Source: Halichoerus grypus (lineage: Eukaryota > Chordata > Mammalia > Carnivora > Phocidae). Taken from it: 64,000 bases of DNA. Below are positions 10,850 through 21,413 of this stretch, one piece after another. The notes under the pieces were generated by a model. The model was given only the letters and a program-made list of their open reading frames with translations. It made no database searches and was not told the origin of the DNA. The DNA lies in assembly GCF_964656455.1 (NCBI RefSeq), contig NC_135717.1:152571793-152635792 (forward strand), written 5' to 3'. Position 1 is the first letter of the stretch, and each line of letters starts with the position of its first letter. Made by a program: the position numbers and the translations under genes.

Positions 10850-11088
10850 ATCAGGGGTCAGTTCTTTGGGAAGTTTTTCCTAACAATACCCTCTGTTCAT
10901 GGAAGAGGACATTGTGTTGTTCTCTTGGGCTCTCCTTGAACGCAGAGCTTACGTTGCCATAGTATGCTTATCTGTGTCCTTGTTTATCTCACTCTCTAGA
11001 CTGTGAACCCTTGAGGACAGGGATAGTTTGCATACTTAGTGCCTAATACATATTATATGTTCAATAAATGTTTATTAAATAATGAAAT
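10850..11088 (+). mobile_element. L2 LINE 3' end
   Basis: 'ctagactgtgaacccttgag', 'gacagggatagtttgcatac' and 'gttcaataaatgtttattaa' are the L2 3' signature. Confidence 0.7.
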
Positions 11089-11379
11089 GGCGATATTCAG
11101 CTGCTTTTTTCCACAGGTCCTCCATCCCTTCCCAGGAAAAGAAATATACCAGTTATGCACAACTGGTAGTCAGAACTAATGAAACATAGCAGTATGGACA
11201 AAAACAGAGTTGAAAAATAAAGGTGATCATAAAATATGTAGCAGTCGCACGGAACATATATGAAGAACACTTCCAAACTTGACTGAGCCATATATAGGAA
11301 CACTTGAATAAATGGAGAAACATATCATGTTCTTTGGTGAGGAGTGTTAATATAGTAAGTATATCAGTATTGTTCTTGT

Positions 11380-11815
11380 CCACATTAATCCAAAATTTGA
11401 AGCAATTCCAACAAAAATTGCAGTAGGATTATTGTTCTATGGAATTTGATAGAATAATTTTAAAGTTCAGAAAAATACTGTTTGAGATTAGGGAAGAATG
11501 AAAAATGGGAGATTTTATTTCATTGAATTTTAAAATATTACAAAATATAGTAAATAAAAAATAAAATAGCATATAAACTCAGAAACCAGAGGCCAGTATA
11601 ACCTGGATACCAAAACATGACAAAGACGTTGTAAGAAAAAATCAGACTTCATTAACATAGATGCAAAAATGCTTAACAAAATATTGTAAGTTGAATGTAG
11701 TAAAACAGAAAAATGGTAATACATCATTACCAAATGGGATTTATCCCAGAAATTCAAGATTGGTTTAACATTTGAAAGTCAATGTACTTTATCATAGTAA
11801 CAGGATAAAAGAAGA
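11380..11815 (+). mobile_element. Ancient L1 ORF2 remnants
   Basis: Two L1 ORF2 pieces lie here. 11385-11490 ('tttgaagcaattccaacaaa') matches the region downstream of the RT. 11575-11815 ('gataccaaaacatgacaaag', 'ttaacatagatgcaaaaatg', 'caaatgggatttatcccaga') matches the RT fingers. Their order is reversed relative to an intact L1, so they are rearranged or come from separate insertions. Heavily degenerate. Confidence 0.6.
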
Positions 11816-11884
11816 TTTAGAATGGCATAGCTACAATAGGAAGCCTAAAAGCAGGCTTGGGTATGAATGGAAACCTAGTACAGG

Positions 11885-12410
11885 TTCATAGTTTCTTATT
11901 TGAAATGTCTGGGGCCAGCCATGTTTCAGAATTCAGGGTTTACTTGTTGGGTTTTTTTTCGGGGGGGGCGATTTTATTTATTTATTTGAGAGAGAGAGGG
12001 AGGGTGCAAGGGGGGAGGTACAGAGGGAGAGGGTGAGGGAGAGAATCTCAAGCAGACTCCTCACTGAGTGTGGAGCCTGATGTGGGGCTTGATCTTACAA
12101 CCGGGACATCATGACCTGAGCCGAAACCAAGAGTCAGACGCTTAACCGACTGAGCCACCCAGGTGCCCCCAGAGTTCAGGGTTTTTAACATCTCATAGTC
12201 ATGTACCTGTTTGTTTCCATAGGCAAACAGATTAATAGTGACACTAAATGGAATAAATAAAGACTAGAAATAGCCTTAACATCGGCTTAGGTCAGGCTTT
12301 GCTACCAAATGAGTTTTGGCACCAGTCTTTAAAAAATGGATAAAAAATTCTTTGTTTCCAGAGCTTTATGATTTCAGAATCACAGGTAAGGAATTATCAA
12401 CTTTTTGATA
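11885..12410 (+). repeat. Ancient DNA-transposon-like repeat, split by a CAN SINE
   Basis: 'cttatttgaaatgtctgggg' and 'gccatgtttcagaattcagg' continue after the SINE to 'gaataaataaagactagaaa' and 'ggcttaggtcaggctttgct'. A second copy lies at 28562-28920. The family is not named. Confidence 0.5.
11942..12170 (-). mobile_element. CAN SINE (antisense)
   Basis: Inverted SINE: T/G-rich start, 'gattttatttatttatttga', purine-rich body and inverted head 'gagccacccaggtgcccc'. TSDs are 'agaattcagggttt' (11928-11941) and 'agagttcagggttt' (12171-12184). Confidence 0.9.
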
Positions 12411-12599
12411 TTGAGGTGGCATTTCAAGTCGGTGATGAAAGGGTTTTTGAAAGGTGTTGGGATTACATACTAGTCATGTAAGAGAAAAAAAGATGAAGTT
12501 AAACCCCTACTTTGTAGCAAAATTAACTACTTATGATTAAGTATTTTACTGTTAAAAAATTGAAGTCGATAAAAGCAATAGAATAAAATATATGCCTAG

Positions 12600-13880
12600 T
12601 TTTTATTTACAATCTTGTGAGAGTGGAGCTCTTTGGAAGCATGACACCAATGGCAGAAACTAACAAATTAAAAAAAAATTAGATTTAACTCTGTGAAAAT
12701 TAACTTCTACATAACAAAGAACCCCATAAATAAAGTTAAAAACTAATGCCAACATGGGAAAAACGTTGGCAACATATATGGCAGCCAAAGAGTTCTTATT
12801 GCTCATAATTTACGATGAGCCCCTAATAACAAATGAACAGATTAATAAACAACAAATGAATTTTCTAGCACAGAAATGGACCAAGGATATGAAAAGGCAA
12901 TTAGCGACAGAAGAAATACAAATGGCGGCTAAGACTCCTCCTCCTCTGACCACAGCTCAGACAACCACAGCTCGCTGCCACCACTTACTGAGTGTTCCTT
13001 GTGTGTCTGGCACTGGGCTAAGGGATTTCCCTACACTGCTTCAGAAAATGCCGAGACGGGTGCAATTATTTACATTTTGCAATGGAGAGAGTCCGATTTA
13101 GGGAGCTCAGGTGCCTTGTTCTAGGTCACACAATTACCAGGGCTTCTGAAACCCAGGACTGTTGGCCTCCAAAGCTCTGGTTCTTCAGTAGACACTGACT
13201 TACTGCCTCTATCTCTCAATATGCTTATGAAAAGAAAATGCAAATGAAAGCAACCTGAAGTTACTGTTTGTTTTGTCTATCAGATTGGCATTGAGTTTAA
13301 AAAAAAAAACATTGCTAGGAAAGGTCAGGGTACAGAGAAGTCTGTACTCTTTTCTATAGTTAGTAGGAGTGTCAATTGGCTTATCTTTCTGGAAGGCAGT
13401 TTGGCAATATGTATCAAGAGCCACATCCTTTGACATAGTATTTCTACTTCTAGGAATTTGTCTGAAAGGACTAATTTGACGAGTACTCATGTGTACAAGA
13501 ATGTTCAATTTAGTATTTATAAAAGCACAAGGTTGAAAGAAACTTATTTGTCCATCAATGAAAGACTGGTTAAATCAGGTATGGGAGAATTGAAGATGTA
13601 GAGCTGTATTTATTAATTTTTTAATATTGTCCTTGATTTACTATTGGATGGAAAAATAAAACAAAGCTGGTTGCAAAACAGACCATGTGGCGCAACCGTA
13701 TATTTGAGAAACTCGGTGTTTATATACCCACACATGCCAAGAAAAAAACTCTGGGACACAGTGTTGACAGTGGTGTAATTATAAGTGATTTATTTTCTTC
13801 TTTATGTTTTTCTGCAGTTTTTTTTTATTTCTTTTTGCTATAGAAATATACTCTGGTTTTTAAAAACTATTTAAAAATAC
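12600..13880 (+). mobile_element. Ancient L1 (L1M-type) 3' part, split by a MIR
   Basis: 'gatatgaaaaggcaattagc' and 'agaagaaatacaaatggcgg' lead up to the MIR. 'cagtttggcaatatgtatca', 'cttctaggaatttgtctgaa' and 'ttgtccatcaatgaaagact' lie after it. The order is that of an old L1 ORF2/3' region. The 115-aa frame at 12754-13101 crosses the L1-MIR junction and is not a gene. Confidence 0.7.
12955..13205 (-). mobile_element. MIR SINE (antisense) in L1
   Basis: 'tttacattttgcaatggaga', 'ctaggtcacacaattaccag' and 'ggcctccaaagctctggttc' are reversed MIR landmarks. Confidence 0.65.
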
Positions 13881-14250
13881 TTATTATAATTTTCCCATAC
13901 TCATTGAACATTCCAACTTGAAGTTTAAGTACAAAATTTGGGGATTTCATCCAGGTCTTTATATTTACTTTGCTTTTGTTAGGGAGTATTTAGGTACTTC
14001 CTGTACTTACATTTTACTCTTTGAGAGTTGACATGGACATAAGTTCACACATACACATGATTGATTTCCCACATGTTTTTCTAAGAATTGCCAGACTCTT
14101 TCACTGATTGGGTTTAAAGTAATGGTTTGCCAGCTATTTGATTTACAAATCCAGTTAGTATGAAATTGACATGAGTAAGCTTCTCGATAGATACAGGGGA
14201 GTCCTATTCATGCTTGACCAATCAGTAGATCAACAAGGTCAGGTTTTTCT
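13881..14250. other. Unassigned sequence
   Basis: AT-rich, nothing recognised. Confidence 0.35.
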
Positions 14251-14260
14251 GTTGGGCACA

Positions 14261-14373
14261 TTTTTTTTAACTTTTTTTTTAATTAAGTAATTTGTACCCC
14301 CAACAGAGGGCTCAAACTCACAACCCTGAGATCAAGAGTCACATGCTCCACTGACTGAGCCAGCCAGATGCCT
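14261..14373 (-). mobile_element. Older short CAN SINE variant (antisense)
   Basis: 'ttaattaagtaatttgtacc', 'gggctcaaactcacaaccct' and 'gactgagccagccagatgcc' form a short tRNA-derived SINE of an older subfamily, without the long CT-rich body. It is related to the copy at 61171-61284. Confidence 0.75.
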
Positions 14374-14420
14374 TGGGCTGACACTTTCTTAATAACAAAT
14401 GGAATTTAAAAAATAGTCTT

Positions 14421-14593
14421 GGGGCACCTGGGTGGCTCAGTCATTAAGCGTCTGCCTTCCGCTCAGGTCATGATCCCAGGGTCTTGGGATGGAGCCCCGC
14501 CTGCTTCCCCTTCTCCCACTTCCCCTGCTTGTGTTCCCTCTCTCACTGTCTCTCTCTGTCAAATAAATAAACAAAATCTTTTTTTAAAAAAAG
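14421..14593 (+). mobile_element. CAN SINE
   Basis: Head 'ggggcacctgggtggctcag' and a body with an internal deletion after 'ggagccccgc', then an AATAAA/T/A tail. The TSD core 'aatagtctt' lies before 14421 and again after 14593. Confidence 0.92.
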
Positions 14594-14602
14594 AATAGTC
14601 TT

Positions 14603-15165
14603 AAATATAGCTGAAGGAGTCCTGCTCAAGGAACTTCCTGGTTTAGAAAAGTATTATTTCTGATAGGGAGATAGTCATGTTGGGAATATCTCATGAGGCT
14701 TGATACATAACCTAGAATTTATTATGAAACTCCAAAAGCTGATATTTTATATGGCATGTGGGCAATTTGCACAGTGACTGTGAACATCTTCCTAAGCACT
14801 CTACATTGTTTAATGAGAATTGTAGACTAAGTAACTAGTGTTCATTTTGGTATCTCTGAAGATTTGGATGCAGAGATATGAGTTCCATTTGATTGAACTG
14901 GTAGTTTAAGAAATAGATTTTTAACTTGCTTATGAAATGAAAGAGGAAAACATTTGTAGTGGAAATGCTGGTTGTAGGTAGTTCCAAAAGCCACTGGGGG
15001 CAACAGAACAAGGTGACAGTCACCAAGAACGTAGTTAGTAATGGGCTTTTAGAGACAGTGTCTTAATGCAGTAGTTATTTTGAATAATCTTTAAAATGGT
15101 TTATTGACCCTGTTCTTTTATTTGACATTCTCTTTCAAAGGTGTACGTGTCACACTGTTCGTCTT
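14603..15165. other. Unassigned sequence
   Basis: No gene or repeat recognised. Confidence 0.4.
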
Positions 15166-15412
15166 TGAATAGTGGAGCTCTTACATAGCAGTTAAGAGGG
15201 TGCGTTTTGGAGTCAGACAGACCTGAGTTAGATAAAATCCAGTCGCTACTATGTAGCAGTGTTTTTACTTCTGGAAAGTTACCCAGTCTCTCAGGCTTCT
15301 CAAAAGTACCAACCTTACAGGGTTGTTGAGAGGATTAAATGAGAGAATTTTTGTAAAGAGTTCAATAGCATCTGGTACATAGTAAATGCTCAGGTTGCTC
15401 TTATCACATATA
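15166..15412 (+). mobile_element. MIR SINE
   Basis: 'gttttggagtcagacagacc', 'cagggttgttgagaggatta' and 'catctggtacatagtaaatg' are in MIR order. Confidence 0.8.
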
Positions 15413-15434
15413 GTTAAATCTCTTTTGGAATATT

Positions 15435-15700
15435 TTTATAATAAGTGGTATAATGGAAGGAATGTGTACTGTATTATCTAAAAGGTCCAGATTTGAACCC
15501 TGGCTGTGCCTCTTAATAACCCTGTAACCTTGGGCAAGTCACTTATGCTCTAAGCCTTAATTTTCTCCTCTGTGAAATGGGGTCAGTAATGCTTACCTTG
15601 TCAGATGTTGTGAGGATTAGAAATAATAGGCTAAGTATCAAACTCTGTGTTTGGAGTAAGTAGGTATTCAATGAATGGTCACTATTATCACTGTTATAAC
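15435..15700 (+). mobile_element. MIR SINE, second copy in tandem
   Basis: 'cagatttgaaccctggctgt', 'aaccttgggcaagtcactta', 'ctctgtgaaatggggtcagt' and 'gtgaggattagaaataatag'. Better preserved than the MIR just upstream and in the same orientation. Confidence 0.85.
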
Positions 15701-16309
15701 GCTAATATCAAAGAACATTTTTATATTTTCCCTCTCATCTTTGTTTTTTACCTTTTAATTGTAATTCTTTAAGCAATTGGGTGCACATAGCCAAGACTAT
15801 GCATTATAAGAAAGGTTTCAGAAGTTCTCTAAAAATTTATTATAATAGTACGTTTGGTAAAAAGAAAGAATAAGAATCTGAAGTGATGGGTGGTATTAGT
15901 AGAGAATGTGTACGCTGGGCCTGGCTTTGGGGTCCTTGTCAGGGCCCAGTCTCTCAGGAGGAGGAAGCGCGAAGGGTAGTGGTTTCATTTCTCACAGCCA
16001 CCCCCTCTTACTGCACTGCACAAGGATGTCACAGGTTCCTGGTCCCGTGCTGGCTGGCCCCCTGGCCCGTCCTCTCGGGTAGTTGCTGGAGGTGCGCCGG
16101 CATTGAGGGAGGGCCTGGCTGGTTGGCACACATTTGTGATGTGCTGCTGCCTTGTTCCCCTGTGGAGGCTGCCCTCCTGGGTGGGCTTTGTCCACACGTG
16201 GTACCTCCTGCTTCGTGTTTGCGCAGTATGGTGCTCAGTGTGATCCATTTGCCTGCCTGTCCTCCCTCTCCCTCTCTTCTTCCTTCCTTCCATCTGTCCT
16301 TTGGGTACT
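15701..16309. other. Unassigned sequence, GC-richer second half
   Basis: 15880-16300 is GC-richer and holds overlapping frames of 142 aa (+) and 102 aa (-). Neither has a recognisable domain or a clear splice context. I treat them as chance frames. Confidence 0.35.
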
Positions 16310-16395
16310 AGTAATAGCGGTGAACAAAACAGATAAAATCCTTGCCTTAAGGAGCTTCCATTTTAGAGATTTAAAGCATTCTCAAATGTAGTATC
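16310..16395 (+). repeat. Orphan family 'A' fragment
   Basis: 'gtgaacaaaacagataaaat' then 'ccttgccttaaggagcttcc' is the internal motif of the ancient repeat also seen at 30345 and 48810. Confidence 0.45.
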
Positions 16396-16401
16396 TCAGT
16401 T

Positions 16402-16423
16402 GCTTGCTTGCTTGCTTGCTTGA
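16402..16423. repeat. (CTTG)n tetranucleotide microsatellite
   Basis: About five copies of tgct/cttg sit at the 3' end of the following antisense L1. Confidence 0.8.
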
Positions 16424-16995
16424 TTTATTTATAATTATTGAAGTGTAGTTGACATACAATGTTATTATTAGTTTCAGGTTTACAGCATAGTGACTTGGCA
16501 ATTCTATGTATCACTCAGTGCTCACCATGATAAGTGTCATCACCATCTGTCCTTATGTAATGTTACTACAGTATCATTGACTATATTCCCTGGTGCTTTT
16601 CATCTCCATGACTTCTTCATTTCATAACTGGAAGTTTGTACCTCTTAATTCCCTTCACCTATTTTGCCTAGAACCCCCAGCCCCCTTCCCTCTGGCAACC
16701 ATCCTTTCTGTATTTATGATCTGTTTCTGTTTTTTGTTTGTTTTGTTTTTTTAGATTCTACATATAAGTGAAATCATATGATATTTGTCTTTCTCTGACT
16801 TATTTCACTTAGCATAATGCCCTCTAGATCCATACATGTTGTTGCAAATGGCAAGATGTCATTCTTTTTTATGACTGAATAATATTCTGTTATATATCTC
16901 TCTCTCTTTCACATCTTCTTTATCTATTCATCTATCAATGGAAACGGGTTCAGCTTCCATAATTTGACTATTTCTTGTAAATAATGCATTTGCTT
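16424..16995 (-). mobile_element. L1 3' end, 5'-truncated (antisense)
   Basis: 3' UTR text 'gaagtgtagttgacatacaa' and 'accatgataagtgtcatcac' leads into the ORF2 C-terminus (antisense 'tcacttagcataatgccctc', 'gttgcaaatggcaagatgtc'). It stops near 16995. It is an older subfamily than the L1 at 31-38 kb. Confidence 0.8.
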
Positions 16996-17039
16996 TTTAT
17001 AACAAGTTTGTGAATTTGGATTTTTTTTTAGTACTTTGC

Positions 17040-17165
17040 TTTGATAGAGGAGGAAACAGAAATATTTTGACATTAAATAACCTACCCAGGGTAATAGTGC
17101 TATGAATAGAACCCATTATTTTTCACTCTTAGTTTAGCACCCTTTTTTTCTATGACATTCTGCTT
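17040..17165 (-). mobile_element. MIR SINE fragment (antisense)
   Basis: 'gaggaggaaacagaaatatt', 'aataacctacccagggtaat' and 'gaatagaacccattattttt' match reversed MIR. Confidence 0.5.
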
Positions 17166-17254
17166 TCTATTCTAAATATGTTTTCTATCTCAAGATACTT
17201 TTTTGCACTGTTTGCCTTTTCTAATGAATCACAGGTAGCCAAGGGAATTGGAAA

Positions 17255-17835
17255 GAATATTAAAGGAGTTCAGTGGACTTGCCTAAACCTTTGCTCCCAT
17301 TGCTCTTAGGGTGAGATTTAAAATCCAAAAGGTAGTCTGCCATGCCCTGCATCAGCTGGCTGTGCCAACTTCACAGCTTTAACTTGGGCCCTTTCGCTCT
17401 TACTGCCTGTCTTCCAGACACATTGGCCTTCCTTCCTCATCTCAGAAGCAATGTGTTCTTTCCAGATTCAGGCCTTTGCACATGCTGTTCCCTCTGCTTA
17501 GAATGCTCGTCTCTATTCCCCTTCCTGTCCCTCCACCCCCATCTTCATCAAGCTTTACTCAATTCATAGATCTCAGCTTTAATGCCACTGCTAAGGGGAG
17601 GCCCTCCCCATTCCCCAGCCCAGGTCAGATCCCTTGCCATATATGCTTTCTCACAGCACTCTGGTTTTCCTTCATAACACGCTGATCCCAAACCAGGGGT
17701 TTATTTACTGGCTTCCTCCCCTCTTCGAATGACTAGAAGATAAGCTCCATGAGGGCAGGAACCCTGGTTATCTAATTCCTACTATTGTCTCCTCAGCTAG
17801 CAGTGGGCCTTATAGCAGATGCTCCAAAAAATGTG
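17255..17835 (+). mobile_element. L2 LINE, long 3' portion
   Basis: 'aggcctttgcacatgctgtt', 'ccctctgcttagaatgctcg', 'ctcagctttaatgccactgc' and 'gataagctccatgagggcag' are a well-kept L2 3' region. The 75-aa and 69-aa frames are remnants or chance. Confidence 0.85.
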
Positions 17836-18129
17836 AGCAGATGAGTGATTACTCTAGCAGCACAGAACTGAGAGCAGCAAGAGCAAATTTAAATTTAAAT
17901 GATGGTTTGTTCAGTTTTGCTTCCCTCCAGAATGTGATTCTAGCAATGAAGGCAGTTTAGAAAATGGTGGAGTTTTCTTATGTTTTACTCATGTTTAAAA
18001 TAAAGAATGGGAAAGCAACTACTAAGATTTGGAAAGTTAGTAAAGTGGCAGTAAAAAGTGACAAAGGGGGAAAACAAAACCCAATACAGAGCCTGGGGGA
18101 AAAGAGAATAAACCAAGTTATTTGTTTGT

Positions 18130-18250
18130 CTGTCTGTTTCCCACTAAGCTGTGAGCAATTTGGAGTCAAGTACCAGAACCTGTTTGTGTTTATATCCTCA
18201 AAGAGAGTGAAGTGCCTGGCTCAGAGTAGCTGTGGAATAAATGTTGAAGG
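18130..18250 (+). mobile_element. L2 LINE 3' end fragment
   Basis: 'aagtgcctggctcagagtag' and 'gtggaataaatgttgaagga' mark an L2 3' end, directly followed by a purine microsatellite. Confidence 0.5.
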
Positions 18251-18335
18251 AAAGAAAGGAAGGAAGGAAGGAAGGAAGGAGGGAGGGAGGGAGGGAAGGA
18301 AGGGAAAGGGGAAGGGGAAGGGAGGGAAGGTACAC
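18251..18335. repeat. (GGAA)n / (GGGA)n purine microsatellite
   Basis: Runs of aagg, then gggagg, then ggggaa units. It creates the Lys/Gly/Glu-rich part of the 159-aa frame at 17964-18443, which is therefore not a gene. Confidence 0.9.
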
Positions 18336-18389
18336 CTCTTACTTTTGAAGCCGACTTCTCGTGTTCTTACTGCTAGTACTAGAAATAGG

Positions 18390-18560
18390 AATAGTATGGT
18401 TTATGGAAAGAATACTGGAAACCTCGGTTTAAAACTGCATTGAAAGTGAGAATAAGTATGCCTACCAAGTGGGCTTGTTGGGAGGATGGTAGATAGATGA
18501 CGTATATAAAATGCTTAGCAAGGGCCGGGCACAGGTAATAGGTCCTCAAGAGATTTTTAG
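18390..18560 (+). mobile_element. MIR SINE (degenerate)
   Basis: 'gggcttgttgggaggatggt', 'atataaaatgcttagcaagg' and 'gccgggcacaggtaataggt' follow the MIR 3' order. Confidence 0.55.
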
Positions 18561-19389
18561 CTCCCCTGTTCTGCCTCTCTCCCTTAGGTCTAGTCCCAGA
18601 AAGGCTTTTGGGGAATATGGTAAGTACATTGTTAAAGTAGAGAAAGAGAATCTCAAGGCAGAATCATGGCAACGGCTATGACGTGGATCGGTACATAGCA
18701 CTTGTGTTTGTCAAAGCAAGCATGATGCTGGGATGCTTACACAGCAGTGCGGCACACTGTGTAGGAATTGGAGAATAATGTTCCTATTATTCTTGTCTAT
18801 GGTCAGCCTATTACTAGGAAACAGAGACCTAACTGATTTATAAAGTCCTTAGGTTCAAAACCTTCTGTTTTGACCTCCGTCGTTTCTGTGTTTCCCATTT
18901 CTTCTTACAAATGTCGCCTCAACCCAGCTCTTCCTTGGATTATTTCTTCTATTGTTTTGTTCTTGACAGTAAATTCTCTCTTTTATTCCCATCAATGCCA
19001 ATTCAAATAGTTATGACGGGTTGGATGGAGGGTGTGTTAAATGTTGGTAGATCCACTGATTTCCTTTGGTTCCACACTGATTTCTTTTAGGATACGACTA
19101 GGTAAGGTCCATTATTCTCCAGTAACCCAGCCCTCCATGCCCCCCATCTAATGATGATACAGAGGACAGAGAAGTGTGAAGTGTGGTGAGGTTTTTGTTT
19201 TGTTTTGTTTTGTTTCCTCTGAGGATAGAGCGAGAACAAACGGTTTCAGATGATAACATGACAGATTTACAATCAGCCGACAGGGTCTATGTGAACCTTG
19301 TTTTAGGCTCATTATGGTTGAAAGCTAGAAGTCATTTTATAGTCACATCAATTTAGTTCTCTCTTTTTTAAATTCAAATTTATTTTTAT
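18561..19389. other. Unassigned sequence
   Basis: Contains a short (GTTTT)n run at 19196-19215. Nothing else recognised. Confidence 0.4.
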
Positions 19390-19800
19390 TTTATTTGGTG
19401 CAAAATATGCAAGGCACTAGAGATATAAAAACAATTGGTTCCTTAAGGAATGTGAGTCTAGCAGGGGGGGTGGACGCATGAACAAACATGGTCCTTAACT
19501 GTCTGAGAGGGGTAGTATAGGTACATGCACGAGCAGCCAAGGAGGCAGTGATGACTTAGGTCTGGGACAGGTGAGTGCTGGTGATGGCATAGGCCAGCTA
19601 TTGAAGACTAAAGTAGAGTTTGCCATGTGGACAAGGTTGGAGAGGGTATTCTAAGTAGAGGAAACGGTAGGTGGAGAGATAGGGAGACATGGGCTAGTGT
19701 GATGTGTGTGCAGGGAACTCCAAGTAATTAGATATCTCTAGATTGTTGAGTATGAAGGCTGTTGTGAAGTTGGCAATGCAAGCTAGGTCATGGAGCCTTA
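19390..19800 (+). repeat. Orphan family 'A' copy
   Basis: 'caaggcactagagatataaa', 'ctaagtagaggaaacggtag' and 'aagctaggtcatggagcctt' match the ancient repeat at 30345 and 48810 in the same order. Confidence 0.45.
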
Positions 19801-21093
19801 AAAAATCAAAATAAAGCATCTGCTTAGCATGGTTCGAGTAGTATTTTTGCCAGTGTGTCAGATAAAAGTCAGTGACTATTATGTAAACATTGAAGTCGTA
19901 TTAATTAATTTAAAGAAAGGACTCAAACTTTGCACTTTACTCTGTTTGCTCTTCTGGTTTTCAAGTCACCTAACTAAGGCAGTCTGTTGTCTGGAACTCT
20001 CCTCCCTCCTGGTGAAACGGATGCATTCATAAACAGCAGTACAAAGTTAGTGTCCACCTTTCTTCATTGGAAGGGTGGTTTCTTTGGAGCAGAGGTAGTT
20101 CCCATGGAATCAATGTAAAAGTCAGAAGAAAAATGGAACGTGGCCTCTCCTTGTCCACTCTTGGCTGCCTAGGAGGGAAAAGGAACCTCAGATATGGTTT
20201 ACCTTTCAGTCAGCCGTGTTGCCTCTGTCCCGGCCTTCCCAGGCCGAGGAACTGGGTCATCATTCCATAGTTCTGAGCCCTGGAGCAGAACTGCATGCTT
20301 GCAGTTGCATGCTTTTTATGGAACAGGGAATGTTGCTTAGGCAATTTAGGCAGCTGGAACCTGCCACATTAGCAATTTGGACTAAGGAAGAGTTTCAGAG
20401 TAAGAAAATAAAGCTCATTATATAGTTTCGTGGTGTATTTAGAAGGCTGAGAGCGGGAGGAGATGACAGTCCTATGAAGGCAAGCAGGCAAGTTTCGTAA
20501 ACAGCTCCCTCTCTGTTCATTTTTACTGTAAGAGCTGGGTTTAAATAGGGTGATCACGTGGCCCATTTTGAAAAGGGCAGTCCTGTTCTTCCGGTGTTTC
20601 TTAGCTGTTTTGTCAGGGGGAGCAGAACAGCAGTGCCGCTCGGGTTTTGCAGGGTTAGAGGCGGAAGGAGCAGGGTGGGAAGCTGGGGGGGGGGGGAGAG
20701 GCCATGAGTGTCAGACTCTGGGGACAAGGACCTAAAGGAGGCCCATTGGCCTCAGGGACGGAGCCTGGAACTCTGCCTTCTTGAAGCCTGCTGACGATCT
20801 CATCCTAATTTGGCCTTTTGTGGAATCTTCCATGAGATGCAGTTGCCAGCTTCAGCCTTCCTAGAGAATAGTCTGCTCAGCTCCGTTAGGTCTACCCAGA
20901 AGAGCTGGCGGAGCCGGCCCCTGCTTAGAATCAGGATAGCACCGACGTGAAGTGAAAATCCTCTCTCCACTAAGAAGACTCACTCAGTGCTTCAAACCTG
21001 CCCCCCAGCCCCCACCAAAACCCCACCAGCCCTCAGCAAAAACTAAAGTTGACATCACTGTAACCTTTGGCTATTCTGTTTTTGTGCATAAAG
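19801..21093. other. Unassigned sequence
   Basis: Includes an 11-12 bp G run near 20686-20697. No exon or repeat identified. Confidence 0.4.
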
Positions 21094-21413
21094 TGTCAGC
21101 CTCCTGTTTTTTTTTTTTTTTTTTTTTAATTTTTTTATTGTTATGTTAATCCCCATACATTACATCATTAGTTTTAGATTTAGTGTTCCATGATTCATTG
21201 TTTGTGCATAACACCCAGTGCTCCATGCAGAACGTGCCCTCCTCAATACCCATCACCAGGCTAACCCATCCTCCCAACCCCCTCCCCTCTAGAACCCTCA
21301 GTTTGTTTTTCAGAGTCCATCGTCTCTCATGGTTCTTCTCCCCCTCCGATTTCCCCCCCTTCATTCTTCCCCTCCTGCTACATTCTTCTTCTTTTTTGTC
21401 AGCCTCCTGTTTT
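21094..21413 (-). mobile_element. Recent 5'-truncated L1 (3' UTR only), with TSDs
   Basis: By eye this has only a few mismatches to the 3' UTR of the full-length L1 at 31.24-31.51 kb. The minus-strand poly(A) signal AATAAA is at 21134-21139 and is followed by the A tail (plus-strand T run). The 17-bp TSD 'tgtcagcctcctgtttt' is at 21094-21110 and 21397-21413. Only about 280 bp of L1 was copied, so no ORF2 is present. The 113-aa and 93-aa frames here are UTR frames. Confidence 0.95.

Noticed and set aside
12754..13101. 115-aa plus-strand frame
   Set aside because: It crosses an old L1 remnant and an antisense MIR, so it is a chance frame.
15883..16311. 142-aa plus-strand frame with an overlapping 102-aa minus frame
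   Set aside because: No recognisable domain and no clear splice or promoter context. It runs into a repeat fragment. GC-rich DNA easily gives such frames on both strands.
17964..18443. 159-aa plus-strand frame with a Lys/Gly/Glu-rich part
   Set aside because: The charged part is simply the (GGAA)n microsatellite in translation, and the rest overlaps L2 and MIR relics.
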